A DNA stretch of 64,000 nt from Pyropia yezoensis (Eukaryota; Rhodophyta; Bangiophyceae; Bangiales; Bangiaceae), in assembly GCA_009829735.1 (NCBI GenBank), contig CM020620.1, positions 19,132,020 to 19,196,019 on the forward strand, given 5' to 3'. The position numbers and the translations under genes were made by a program. The notes beneath the pieces were generated by a model. That model saw only the letters and a program-made list of their open reading frames with translations. It made no database searches and was not told the DNA's origin. This document shows, piece after piece, positions 19,740 to 30,000 of the stretch. Numbering within the stretch: the first letter of the stretch is position 1; each line of letters starts with the position of its first letter.

Positions 19740-22700
19740 TTGGCAGCTGCCTTTGTTGTGAGAGTGTATGGGTTAGGGCTGTAGTTAAAAGCCTCTCTGC
19801 GTACCACTTCGGCTTTAAGCACTCTCTTGGCACTGTTACTCGGCCTTCCCTCACGTTGAGGGGGGGGCTGTTAGGGTCTATCTCATTCCGGGCACAGTAT
19901 GCCCGGACCTTCTCAGCGGCAAGGTCCTCCACGTACTCCCACGTATCATCCTTGGCCTTATCGCCGAACCAACGCACGCTCAACATGAGGCGGTTGCTGT
20001 CCTCATCCCAGCCGTGGTCGATGAACTTATCGACCACGTACTCCTGCGGGCCCTGTTTGGCCGCAGGCAGCGAGGGGAGGTGCCACGCTTCCAACGCACG
20101 CGCCCAAGCTGGGTCGCCTGTACGCGGTGGTGCAACTTTGACGACGTCCAGTCCGTTTACTGTGCGGACCCCATCGTCACTTTCAATGGTGAAGCGCCGC
20201 CCATCAGTACGAAGGACCTGGTACGGCCCCTTCGTCTTGAATACCAACTTACCCCCAGTTGGGGTGTGTGAGTGAACCAGTACCCAGTCACCCTGCTCGG
20301 GGACATGCTTAGCATTGCGCACCTTTTTGTCAAAAGTACGCTTGTAGCGCTTTTGTGCTCTGTCCATCTCAGCCCTGACTTTAGGGATGAGTTTTTAAAG
20401 CCTAGCAGCGAACTCCGCCTTACTCTCAGTAGGAGTAGGCGTACTGCCACCATCCTCCCTAGTTGGGAGCGGCCGCCGCACGGCAATAGACCGCACGCGA
20501 CGGGGGGTCACAAAAGCGAGGGGTACTTCCCCGGTAGATGAGTGAACCTGCAAATTGTAGGCAGTGGTAAGAATAGAAATGTATTGGTCCCACGTTTTCA
20601 CGTGCTCACTCACATAGTGGCGCAGCTGCCGAACAATAGTTTTGTTGAAGCGCTCCACCTGCCCATTAGTTTGTGGGTGGTAGAGGGTGGCATAGTTTGC
20701 CTTAACCCCCAACATATCCAGCACTCCCTGAAACAGTACAGACGCAAATTGCGGTCCATTGTCCGATAGTGTACTATCCGGAATACCATACGCGGCAACC
20801 CAGTGATCTAGGAAGGCTGGCACGACCGACATGTCCGTGATCTCTGCAAGTGGGATCGCTCGCGTAAGTTTCGTGAAGCGATCGCAGATGACCAGGGGGT
20901 ACTGGTTGCCCTCCTCGGTCACTGGCAGTGGCCCAAGGATGTCCATTGCCAACGTGGCAAAGAGCTCATTGGCCGGGAACAGTAGCATAGCCGTACGAGG
21001 CCGCCGTTCCATCAGACGGTTCTGCGCACAACTTGTGCAGGCAGCCACCCAACTATAGATGTCCACCATAATGGACGGCCAATAGTACCTGGTCCTCAGG
21101 GTCTGTTAGAGTTTACCAGACCCCAGGTGTCCACCTGTGGGAGCGTTATGCTCCCTCTCAAGAATACTGTCCTTGAGGGATGCGGGGACGACAAGTTGTT
21201 CGGTCCCCTGGATTACCCCACTCCTCAAGAGGAGGCCATCGTCTCCGACAAAGGACCGCGTCTCCGCCACTGTATCCAGCGTATCCCTCTGCGACTTGCA
21301 GAAGGGGTCCTTGGCCTGGGCCTTCACCACCTCGTCCAGGGACATGGGCAAGTACTTCTTGTTCCCTGGCGCCTCGGGGTCCAACGCCTGACCCGAGCGC
21401 GTGACTACCCCCACGATGGGGATGTCCTCATCGACTGGGTTAGTGTCCAGCCCCTCGGTAGGTACCCGAGAAAGGCCGTCGGCAAGGGCATGTTGCCTGC
21501 CAGGTCGGTACTCAATATCAAAGTTGAAGGGTGCTAGTCGCACCCACCACCTGTTGAGACGGGTGTTCATGCAATCCGTCTTGAAGGTGAATTGCAACGC
21601 TCGCTGGTCACAGCGGACGAGGAACTTCTCACCCTTCAGGTAGTGACGAAGTGACGTCACCGCCCACACCATTGCGAGTCCTTCCAACTGGGTGACTCCG
21701 TAGTTCTTCTCAGCCGAGTTCAGCCCCTTGCTGAAGTATCCCACCGGCAAGCACTCCTTGTCCGGCTGCTGCTGAAGCAACACACAACCAAGTTGGTCGT
21801 AGCTAGCGTCCACGTCCAGGATGTAGTGGCCTCCCAACCTGGGAACAGCCAAGATAGGGGGCTTCAGCAGAACGTCCCGAAGAGTCTCAAAGGACTCCTG
21901 CTCCACCCGACTTGGGGGAGGCAGGTTCTTCGGTAGCGTTGAGCTAACTAGCTCGTTCAATGGCTTCGCCACCTTGGCGAAGCCCTTAGTGAAACGTCGG
22001 TACACGTTACACATCCCGAGGAAGCTTCTCATCTGGGTCTGGGTCCGGGTGTACTGAGCCTTACGTGGGGCCCTCAAGTTTTTCTCGTTGACACTGAGAC
22101 GCCCCGGACGGACAACATGTCCCAAGTATTCCACCTCTTGAGTGAAGAGGTGGCACTTACTCGCCTTCAGTGACACACCGGCGTCAGCAAGTAGCTTGAA
22201 CACCTGGCCAAGATGGCCAATGTGTTCCTCCGGACTTCGGGACATCACAGTGATATCGTCTAGGTACACGAGACAGATCTGCCACCGTACTCCGGCCAGA
22301 ATCATGTCCATAGCGCGCTGGAAAGTTGCCGGCGCGTTGCACAGTCCAAACGGTAGTCGCTCGCACTGGTAGGTACCACAGTGACAGGTAAAGGTAGTTC
22401 TGTGCCTGTCATCCGGGGCAATGGGAATTTGCCAGTACCCCGCGTTACAGTCCAGGGTAGAGAACACGATTGCCTCCCCCAGAGAGTCCAGACAGTCGTC
22501 CATCCTAGGTAGGGGATAACTGTCCTTCACCGTACTCTCGTTGAGCTTACGGTAGTCGATACGGAACCGAGGAGTCCCATCAACTTTGGGGACGATAACC
22601 ACCGGACTCGCCCACTCGGCGTTGCTGGCCTCGATCACATCGAGGGCCTCCATGCGAGCGACTTGCTCCTTAACGAGGGCCCTTGAACGGGGCCTCCCCT

Positions 22701-23843
22701 GTACGGTTGTTGGCGTATAGAAGTTGCACCGGGTTTCAACTCGATCCGGTGTTGGGTGGCTCTCATGAGTACCAATTGACCATCCCACAACTTGTGATAT
22801 TGGTCCAAGAGGCGTTCAACTTGAACCCTCAACTTGGGTGGAGCACCCTCCATGTTCACATGGGGCCGAGGAGAGGCGGCCGCCTTGGCTTAGTGCTTCT
22901 CCTTTCCAGACTTCGAGTCGCTACTTGCGCCCGCAATGAGGGTGTCCGCTACTACCGGTCCCTTATGTTGGTCGATATTGCCGAACTTGGCTCCCGACTT
23001 GAAGTACTTGGGCGACGAGCTCAGGTTCATAACCTGGATCCTCCACGGGACTCCGGCTTTGGAGTCCATCGTGCCAAGGGCAACATGCACTTGGTGCTTG
23101 CGAGCAAGACGGGGGTGAGGGTGCACCAACCCGTTCCCCGTATAATCAGCTACAATGTGAACGTGCGCCACCGAGTTGGGGGGCAACGTGACTTTACGGG
23201 CTAAACGCAGGGTAGCAGTAAACCCTTCTCTCACAGAGCAAACAAGCTTCGACTGTGAGACTGTCACAGGAGCCACAGACTTTCCCTTACCAAGGATGGG
23301 GATGGTCTCCCCATTTATCAACTTGACCCAATACTCAGGGCCACAAATCAAAGGCACTTGTGTTACAACATAAGGGGTACCCAGAAGCAGGGGTACCGAT
23401 ATATTCTCGACTACTCCATAGGTCACGTCGACCTCATGGGTTCCCAACCTAGTCGGTAGGGTCACGGCACCAACGATGGGAAGTACCCCACCATTGATGT
23501 CGATCAGATGGTCAGCTTCAGACCTCCAGCGTAGGAGCTTCATCTCCTTTGGTAATCGCGACTTGCGTATCAAAGAGGCTCCTGACCCGGTATCAAGTAC
23601 GATACGGGCACAGCAGGCACGGCCGGGGGCAAGTTGCACCCGTCCAGCCACCTGGAAGTTGGCACCCGTCAGCACCGCGATGACCCGACGTGGGTTTACG
23701 TTCTTGGGGAGTCCTACCCGAGGTGGGCGGACTCCCTTAGGTCGCCGCAGTATCCGGCACGGTTGGTTCGTCCTCTTGACCCACTTGGCCGAGGCTGCCG
23801 TTGTGAGCTTAGAACGGCCAGCTCCAACGGTCATTCGTTTCCC
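19723..23843 (-). pseudogene. pol of element A: protease, RT, RNase H, integrase, chromodomain; degenerate
   Basis: Reading from the -1 slip site near 23840: protease (LDTGSGASLI, near 23600), RT with YLDD (near 22260), RNase H (DVDASYDQLGC, near 21800; NYGVTQLEGLAMVW), integrase zinc region and core (MDILGPLP near 20935, SDNGPQF near 20755, NGQVERFNKT near 20650), and a chromodomain (YVVDKFIDHGWDEDSNR...WFGDKAKDDTWE, near 20030-19900). Breaks are an in-frame stop at 22890-22892, a frameshift near 22700, and stops at 21106-21108 and 20395-20397. All catalytic motifs are still readable, so decay is recent. The chromodomain suggests chromatin-guided integration as known for chromoviruses. Confidence 0.88.
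23798..23843 (-). promoter_or_regulatory. -1 frameshift signal of element A: GGGAAAC plus hairpin
   Basis: The heptamer G GGA AAC (23837-23843) sits in the gag frame two codons before the gag stop (AAC GAA TGA). After a 6-nt spacer, CCGTTG pairs with CAACGG and, inside, GAGCT pairs with AGCTC. The pol frame is the -1 frame of gag, as required. Confidence 0.8.
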
Positions 23844-24474
23844 GCCGACTTCTCGTCGGAATCCGAGGGCGAAGGGGAAGACGACGAGTCCGAGGACGAC
23901 GTGTCCGCCCCCTCCGCCGAAGGTGTGGCGACCGCCACTACCGGTCGATGTCCACCCTCGCGGCGTGACCGTACTTCGTTCGTAGCCGACTTTCTATTCG
24001 CATTCTTAACAAGTTGTTGAACGCGTTTACTCAACTTGGGGCAATCATATGCCCAGTGTCCATCGGAGTTGCAGTTCCAACACCGATTGTCAGTTCCCGG
24101 AGGGGTCTTCCCGACTAGGGAAGACGAAGAGGTACCCTCGGAAGTTCCCACGGCAGCCACTACCCTCTCCTTGCGGATTCGGCGTGCCTCTCTCAGCTCT
24201 CTGGCCTGGCGTGCCTCCTCGCGTTCCTTGGCCAACTCGGCCTGACGCTCCTGGCGCTGTTCCTCCCGCAACTTGCGGTAGGCCTCACCTCTGCGGTAGA
24301 CGAACATAGCCAACTCGGCAAGGGTCGCCCGGGCAGTGTTATGCTCCCGGGTCTCCATCCGGACTGACCAATGGAGTCCCTCCACGAACCGACTCTTCAC
24401 CACAGCTTGTGATTGAAGAAACCCACAAAGATTGTTGAGCTTACAAACCCGCTCCGCAAAATACAACTCGTCCT
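23831..24474 (-). pseudogene. gag of element A, C-terminal part
   Basis: This part carries the CCHC knuckle CWNCNSDGHWAYDC (near 24020-24060), a charged Arg/Glu-rich helix upstream (REEARQARELREARRIRKE) and an acidic Ser-rich tail ending SAGNE. It was split from its N-terminal part (34127-35434) by element B. Ignoring B and one copy of the 5-bp duplication, the frame runs through the junction without interruption, so gag was open when B arrived. Confidence 0.88.
24470..24474. other. Target-site duplication of element B, left copy
   Basis: GTCCT directly precedes the left LTR of B and is repeated at 34127-34131 after the right LTR. Five bp is usual for Ty3/gypsy integrases. Confidence 0.93.
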
Positions 24475-25045
24475 TGTAGCATCCCTGGCCCCGACTTGGC
24501 GCCGACCCGGGACTGCAACCAGAGGGCACCAGGTGCCAGAACACGCCCGCCGTGTGGTGATGGTTGGCGGCCGTGGCCCGTGCCCGGCACTGGGATGCGG
24601 TGGACTACGCTATCCACACGTGAGAGAGGGATTTCCGATGGGTTTTTGCATACATGTGAGAGACTTGATTTGAGAGAATTTGAATGTGAGATTAGTGAGT
24701 GGGAATAGAATTAGTAGTGATAGTGGCCCCCGACCTGACGAGGTTAGACTCGGGTCGGGGCCACTCGAGGTTATGGGGGGGCTACCTGGCCAACGTGCCG
24801 AGGCTCCCCCAGATGCACCTTAAGAGGGACAGTGAGGCGCCCTTGGCCCGCGCCCTCGGGAAAAAGACAACTGCGCGTTTGCTTTCCTCTTCCCCGTGTG
24901 CACTACCGTGCGTATCTGTTTGCTCTGCGAGCAGGCACGTGAGGCAACAGGCATACCATTCTCGTGGTTCCCCTTTCTGTGATACCTGTCCCTTTCCCCC
25001 GAGGGATACTGACACGTGTCTGAGAGGATCGAGTTTTATACCACA
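24475..25045 (+). repeat. 5' LTR of element B
   Basis: 571 bp, nearly identical to 33556-34126. The primer binding site follows four bases later, which makes this the 5' LTR. It carries an inverted pair around 24727-24765 (GGCCCCCGACCTGACG ... CGGGTCGGGGCC) that could form a strong hairpin in the transcript. Confidence 0.94.
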
Positions 25046-25049
25046 TATT

Positions 25050-25067
25050 TGGTGGAGCAGCAGGGGA
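25050..25067 (+). other. Primer binding site of element B
   Basis: TGGTGGAGCAGCAGGGGA would pair with a tRNA 3' end reading ...CTGCTCC-A-CCA. The same 18 nt occur in elements A and C and, with two changes, in E. The tRNA is not identified; it is not the usual animal or plant initiator-Met sequence. Confidence 0.82.
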
Positions 25068-25254
25068 TAGGAGTGTTTGAGAGGAGACATTTGGGAGCAG
25101 CGGTTGGGTTGTTCCTGTTCTGTCTTTTTCTGTGGTTTGGGAAGTATTTGCACCCGTTCACGGGAATCCCATTCCTGGCTCCCCAACCCCTCTCTTGTGG
25201 TCTTGCGATCTTTGGACACGCAGGCAACTGGACTGTGGCTGTCAAGAGACCAAC

Positions 25255-27015
25255 ATGGCTACCCTCCCTGGCACGACGGTGCCCGAAGAGGTAGACCCCG
25301 CGTCCCTTGACGCATCCCTGGTCACCGCGGGGGACGGTGCCCAACCCGGCGCTCTCCCTACGGGTGAAGCAGACCTCGCTGTGACATCCGGTAGCGGACT
25401 GGAGTCTACAGGCGGCCAAGTACCTCCTGCTCCCGTTCCTCCGGCTGTTCCTCCTGTGGGAGCCACCCCGGGGTCAACGGCGTTTGAGTCCGCTCGCAGC
25501 AGACGTCTCCCTCCTGTCGGTTCTACTCCTCAACCTCCAGGGATAGCCCCTGGTGTGTTTACTTCTGGACCCACACACGGCAGCTGGGTATACACACCTC
25601 TTCCTGTGGGCACTAGCAGTGCCAGAGGCACCGCTGTAACTGGTTCTACGGGTCACCCTGAGACATCGACTCCTGGGACCGGCCAAGCTTTTCCTCCCCT
25701 TGCCTCCTATGGGGCGGGGAGCTCCAAGACCGGTAACCGGAGCAGCCGGAGGCGTCGGCGTCGTCGCCGTCGCTCTAGCACCAGCGAGACCAGTTCCTCC
25801 AGCTCTGAGGAGGGATATGACTGGGACGCATCTCCTGGTCCCACCCGGCGCAGGCTAGTCGAGTTTGACTTCCCTGCCCACCAAGTGGGAGATGCCACCC
25901 TGAACAAGGTCACGTACTGGGGAAACTACCGGCTGGAGAACCAAGACCAAGGTTACACCCGGAAGATGGCCAAGAAGATGGCATCCCTGAACCGGCGAAT
26001 GCAGCCGAGCTTCGGGGGACATCCTAAGTTTTCCGGGAAGAGACCGGCGCTTATCTTTGCCTTCCTGCGCCGGTTCGTCAAGGCATGCAACGACAACGAT
26101 GTGTCCGAGGGCAAGGCTCTCTACCTCCTGGTTAACTTCATGACCGGAGAAGCGGAACAACGGTTTGCACAGGTTCTACCAGACTCTGCCGGACACATTG
26201 TCGGGCGTACCGTGGGGAGCTATCCGGAGGCGGTCAACTGGCTCCTGTCCAACTACGCTGACGCGGACTCCCTGCGCAAAGCAGTCGGCAGGTTGAACCG
26301 GGCAACCATGGAGCGACAAGAGACTCCAGAGGCCTTCGCCCGTCGTGTCCGGGAGATGAGCGAGGCTTGTGGCAACGTCTACCCTGAGGACAGGCTCAAG
26401 ATGATCTTCTCGGAAGGGCTTCCTGAATATCTTCAAGTGGACTCGGAGAACTACAACCAGGAACATCAAGAACATACCTTCCAGCAGTTGATGGCCTACA
26501 CCCAGGGCAAGTACCGGCAAGCCAAGGCCCTCCAAGCTCCCATGGTATCAACTCCCAAGCCGATGTCGCGAGTTCGTCCCGGACCCGACAAGTATAAGGG
26601 AGGTGATAGCCCTGTACCAGTACTCGCAGTTGGTGAGGCCTCACCCATGGGATCAGGGGACAAGTGGGGCGGCTTCGTTTCTAAGGAGCAACCTTCCCTG
26701 GTCGCCCCCAAGCAGGTCAGGAACCAGCGGTTCCGGTCTTGTTGGCTGTGCCAGAAGGAGGATCACATGTCCTACCAGTGCCCGACAATTCCCAAGGACC
26801 TCCAGGAGAAACTCAAGCGTCAAGGACTGGTGTTTGCAAAGGCGGTCAACTGGGCTGACCGGCGAGCACCCATCAAGATGGACAGGGCACAGGTTCACGC
26901 AATCCGGGTGGCAACCTTGCAGAGCATCACGGAGGCTCTGGCAAGGGAAGCTCCTACGGATTTTGACCTGGAGACCGAGACCTCTAAGGACTCCTCGGAC
27001 CCGGGAAACGAGTAG
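25255..27015 (+). CDS. gag polyprotein of element B
   Basis: 586 aa. The first ATG after the leader is at 25255 (MATLPGTTVPEE). The N-terminal 200 residues are Pro/Ser/Thr-rich with an Arg run (RRRRRRRRSS), followed by a retrotransposon gag core (HPKFSGKRPALIFAFLRR ... NDNDVSEGKALYLLVNF, about 26020-26140) and a CCHC nucleic-acid-binding knuckle CWLCQKEDHMSYQC (about 26741-26782). The gag core resembles those of A and E in the K-A-C-[ND]-D-N segment. It assembles the particle that packages the element RNA. It ends DPGNE; the last codons form the frameshift site that gives Gag-Pol. No stop or indel interrupts it. Confidence 0.92.
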   Translation: MATLPGTTVPEEVDPASLDASLVTAGDGAQPGALPTGEADLAVTSGSGLESTGGQVPPAPVPPAVPPVGATPGSTAFESARSRRLPPVGSTPQPPGIAPGVFTSGPTHGSWVYTPLPVGTSSARGTAVTGSTGHPETSTPGTGQAFPPLASYGAGSSKTGNRSSRRRRRRRRRSSTSETSSSSSEEGYDWDASPGPTRRRLVEFDFPAHQVGDATLNKVTYWGNYRLENQDQGYTRKMAKKMASLNRRMQPSFGGHPKFSGKRPALIFAFLRRFVKACNDNDVSEGKALYLLVNFMTGEAEQRFAQVLPDSAGHIVGRTVGSYPEAVNWLLSNYADADSLRKAVGRLNRATMERQETPEAFARRVREMSEACGNVYPEDRLKMIFSEGLPEYLQVDSENYNQEHQEHTFQQLMAYTQGKYRQAKALQAPMVSTPKPMSRVRPGPDKYKGGDSPVPVLAVGEASPMGSGDKWGGFVSKEQPSLVAPKQVRNQRFRSCWLCQKEDHMSYQCPTIPKDLQEKLKRQGLVFAKAVNWADRRAPIKMDRAQVHAIRVATLQSITEALAREAPTDFDLETETSKDSSDPGNE

Positions 27016-27028
27016 AGCAGGCGCTCTC
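27003..27028 (+). promoter_or_regulatory. -1 frameshift signal of element B: GGGAAAC plus hairpin
   Basis: In the gag frame CCG GGA AAC GAG TAG contains the classical X XXY YYZ heptamer GGGAAAC (27003-27009). After 4 nt an AGAGC/GCTCT hairpin with loop AGGC follows. The -1 frame (GGG AAA CGA GTA GAG) is open from here into pol. Elements A and C have the same heptamer at the same distance from the gag stop. Confidence 0.85.
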
Positions 27029-30000
27029 CCCAAGTGTCATCCCTGATCTCCGACGGCAGGGTACTTCTACCCGTTCTCCCCTTGCGTGCCGGGAGAAAGG
27101 ACGGCAGTTACCTGCTCAACTGGTAGCCGCCTGGACACCCTGTTTGTTCAAGGGGACCTTGCTTGTCCTGCGTAAGGACAACCTCGAGATTAATGCTCGT
27201 ATGCGTGTGGGGGATAGCCTCCCCCAAGCTGTTACGCCGGTGGTTGACACGGGAGCCGGACCAAGCGTCATCACTGAGAACCTGTTACCTCCGGATTGGC
27301 GCCGACATGCCTGGAGAGCGCCTACCCGGACCCATATCGTCGACGCTTCGGGTCAAACCCTACGACCGCTTGGCCGTCTTCCCGTCGCCATCTATGTCAA
27401 CAATGAACCAATGCTTTTTCCCTTTCTAGTAGTCAAGACTCTATCAGTCCCCCTCATCCTAGGCTGGGACTTCCAGAAGCAGCATGTCAAGAGTATCCGG
27501 CCCGGAGAAGGAAAGGTGCAGTTTAACCATGGGTTTGTGTCACCAGTGCTGGAGCACCTGGACGCCAAGGATCGTGTGGTCAAGAACGAGAAGGAACGCA
27601 TCCCACCCTCTACCTTGACTCTCTTCAAACCGGTGCTCCTACCTCCTCGCTCGGAGACCAAGGTTCAAGTAACGACCCGAACTGCAGGTCAATGCCTGAT
27701 CTACGGACGTAAGGAATTTCTGGCAAAACACCAGTTATACTTGGCCCACGGACATCACAAGAAGGTGGAGAGGCACACCCCGTTCTCGGTGCTGATCGTC
27801 AACGTGAGCTGGAAGCCAATAACCCTCGCCAAGGGCACCCGAGTTGGTACAGCAGAGCCTTACCGGGGGTCCGCCCGAGCTATGAGCAAGGAAGACCTCT
27901 TGAATCTGCAACAAGAACTGGCATCCAACCTGTCGGCCCTGGACGTACCTCCGAAACAAGAGCAGGTTGGCAGCGACCCTCCGAAGCCCGAACAAGCACC
28001 ACCCGGGATGCCGACGGTCAAGCAAGAAAATGTTCCTCCCGACTTGAAGGAGGCACTGGAGAAGCTTCTCCAGGAATATCGGCACCTGTGGTCTGGAGAG
28101 CTGGGCAAGATGGACGCTACTCTACACCGGATTCAACTCAAGCCGGGTGCCAAGCCAGTACACCTGCAACCATACCGGGCTGGACCTCATCGCCGGGATG
28201 AGATTGAGAAGCAGGTTAACAAGATGCTCAAGATGGATGTTATCGAGCCGTCTGATGGCGAGTGGGCCTTCCCGGTGGTAGTCGTCCCAAAACCTGGCGG
28301 TCACTTCCGTTTCTGCGTTGACTACAGACGCCTGAACGAGATGACAGTCAAGGATGTATACCCGATACCCCGGATGGATGATTGCATCGACTTTCTTGGT
28401 GATGCCACCCTCTTCTCGACGCTGGATTGTAATGCCGGTTACTGGCAGATCCCTCTGGCCGACGAGGACAAGGACAAGACTACCTTCACGCGCCACCTGG
28501 GACTATTCCGGTGCAAGCGTCTTCCTTTTGGCCTCACCAATGCTCCGGCAACCTTCCAGAGAGCCATCGACATCATCCTGTCAGGGCCAAGGTGGAGAAC
28601 ATGTTTGGTCTACCTGGACGATAATATCGTTTTCTCCAAGACCCCGGCGGAACACCTGGAGCACCTCCGAGAGGTCCTGGATCTCCTGTCCAAGGCTGGA
28701 GTTACCCTGAAGGCCGAGAAGTGCCACCTGTTTGAGACTGAGGTGGAGTACCTGGGGCACGTGCTGAGTCCGGGGGAGCTCCGAGTCAATGAGAAGAACA
28801 TCAAGGCCCTCCGGCATGCACGGCAATCTAAGACCCAGACGGAACTCAAGAGCATCCTGGGTATGTGCAACGTTTACCGCCGGTTCGTAAGGGACTACGC
28901 CCTGGTTGCTCGGCCATTGACCAAGCTCACCAGCAAGAAGCTCCCCGCACAACTCCCGGTGTTCGACGAGAAGCAGACCGCGGCTTTCGAAGAGCTCAAG
29001 AAGCGCCTGACCACAACTCCAGTACTGGCGTTACCCAAGCGGGAGGGCCAGTTTGTCTTGGAGACTGATGCCTGTGGCGTCCAGGTGGGGTGCTCTCTAC
29101 TCCAGCAGCAACCTGATGGGCACTTCCTCCCGATAGGCTACTACAGCCGCGTCCTGACTCCAGCTGAGAAGAATTATTCCACGACGGAACGCGAGTGCTT
29201 GGCGGTCGTCTGGGCTTGCTTCCTGTTACGCCCATATCTCGAGGGACAAGAGTTCCTCATCCGGACGGATCACGCCAGCCTAAGGTGGCTGCTCTGTATG
29301 GACAGCAGCCAAGGAAGGGTCGCCCGGTGGCGCCTACGCCTTTCAGAATTCAAGTACAAGGTGTGCACCAGAGCAGGGAGGGAGCACCACTGCGCCGACA
29401 CCATGTCCCGGCTGGAGACTCCTGCAGCCGACACCGGTCCTATCCCGGAGGAAATACCTTGTTTCATCCTCCCGAATGTCGGACGTGGCTGGCATGCTCC
29501 CCTGTATGAGACACCTGAAGCTCATCAACCGGTGACAATTCACCGGATGCTGGAGGCACAACTGACGGATCCTCAATGCTTGGAGCTTCGTCACCAGATG
29601 GACCTGAACCGGAACAGTTGCTTCTCCGAGTCTACAGACGGACTCCTGGTACGGGTGTCACCCTTCGATGGGGCAACTCAAGTCTACGTACCCCGGAGTC
29701 TACGGGCTGACATCCTCCGCCTGGAGCACTCGTCTCCCCAGGCCGGACACCCTGGCATCAACCGGATGTATGCATCAATGCGACGACATTATTACTGGGA
29801 AACCATGGCCAGTGACGTTCATAAGCACTTGGAGGCTTGTGTCTCTTGTGCGAGGAACCGGTTGTCCCAGAGGAAGAAGACTTCTAAGCTACGCCTATTT
29901 CCAGCGGCGGAGCCCTTTGCAAGTTTAAGCATGGACATCCTGGGGCCCTTACCTGAAACATCCAGTGGCAACATATACCTGCTCATCATCTGTGACCGGT

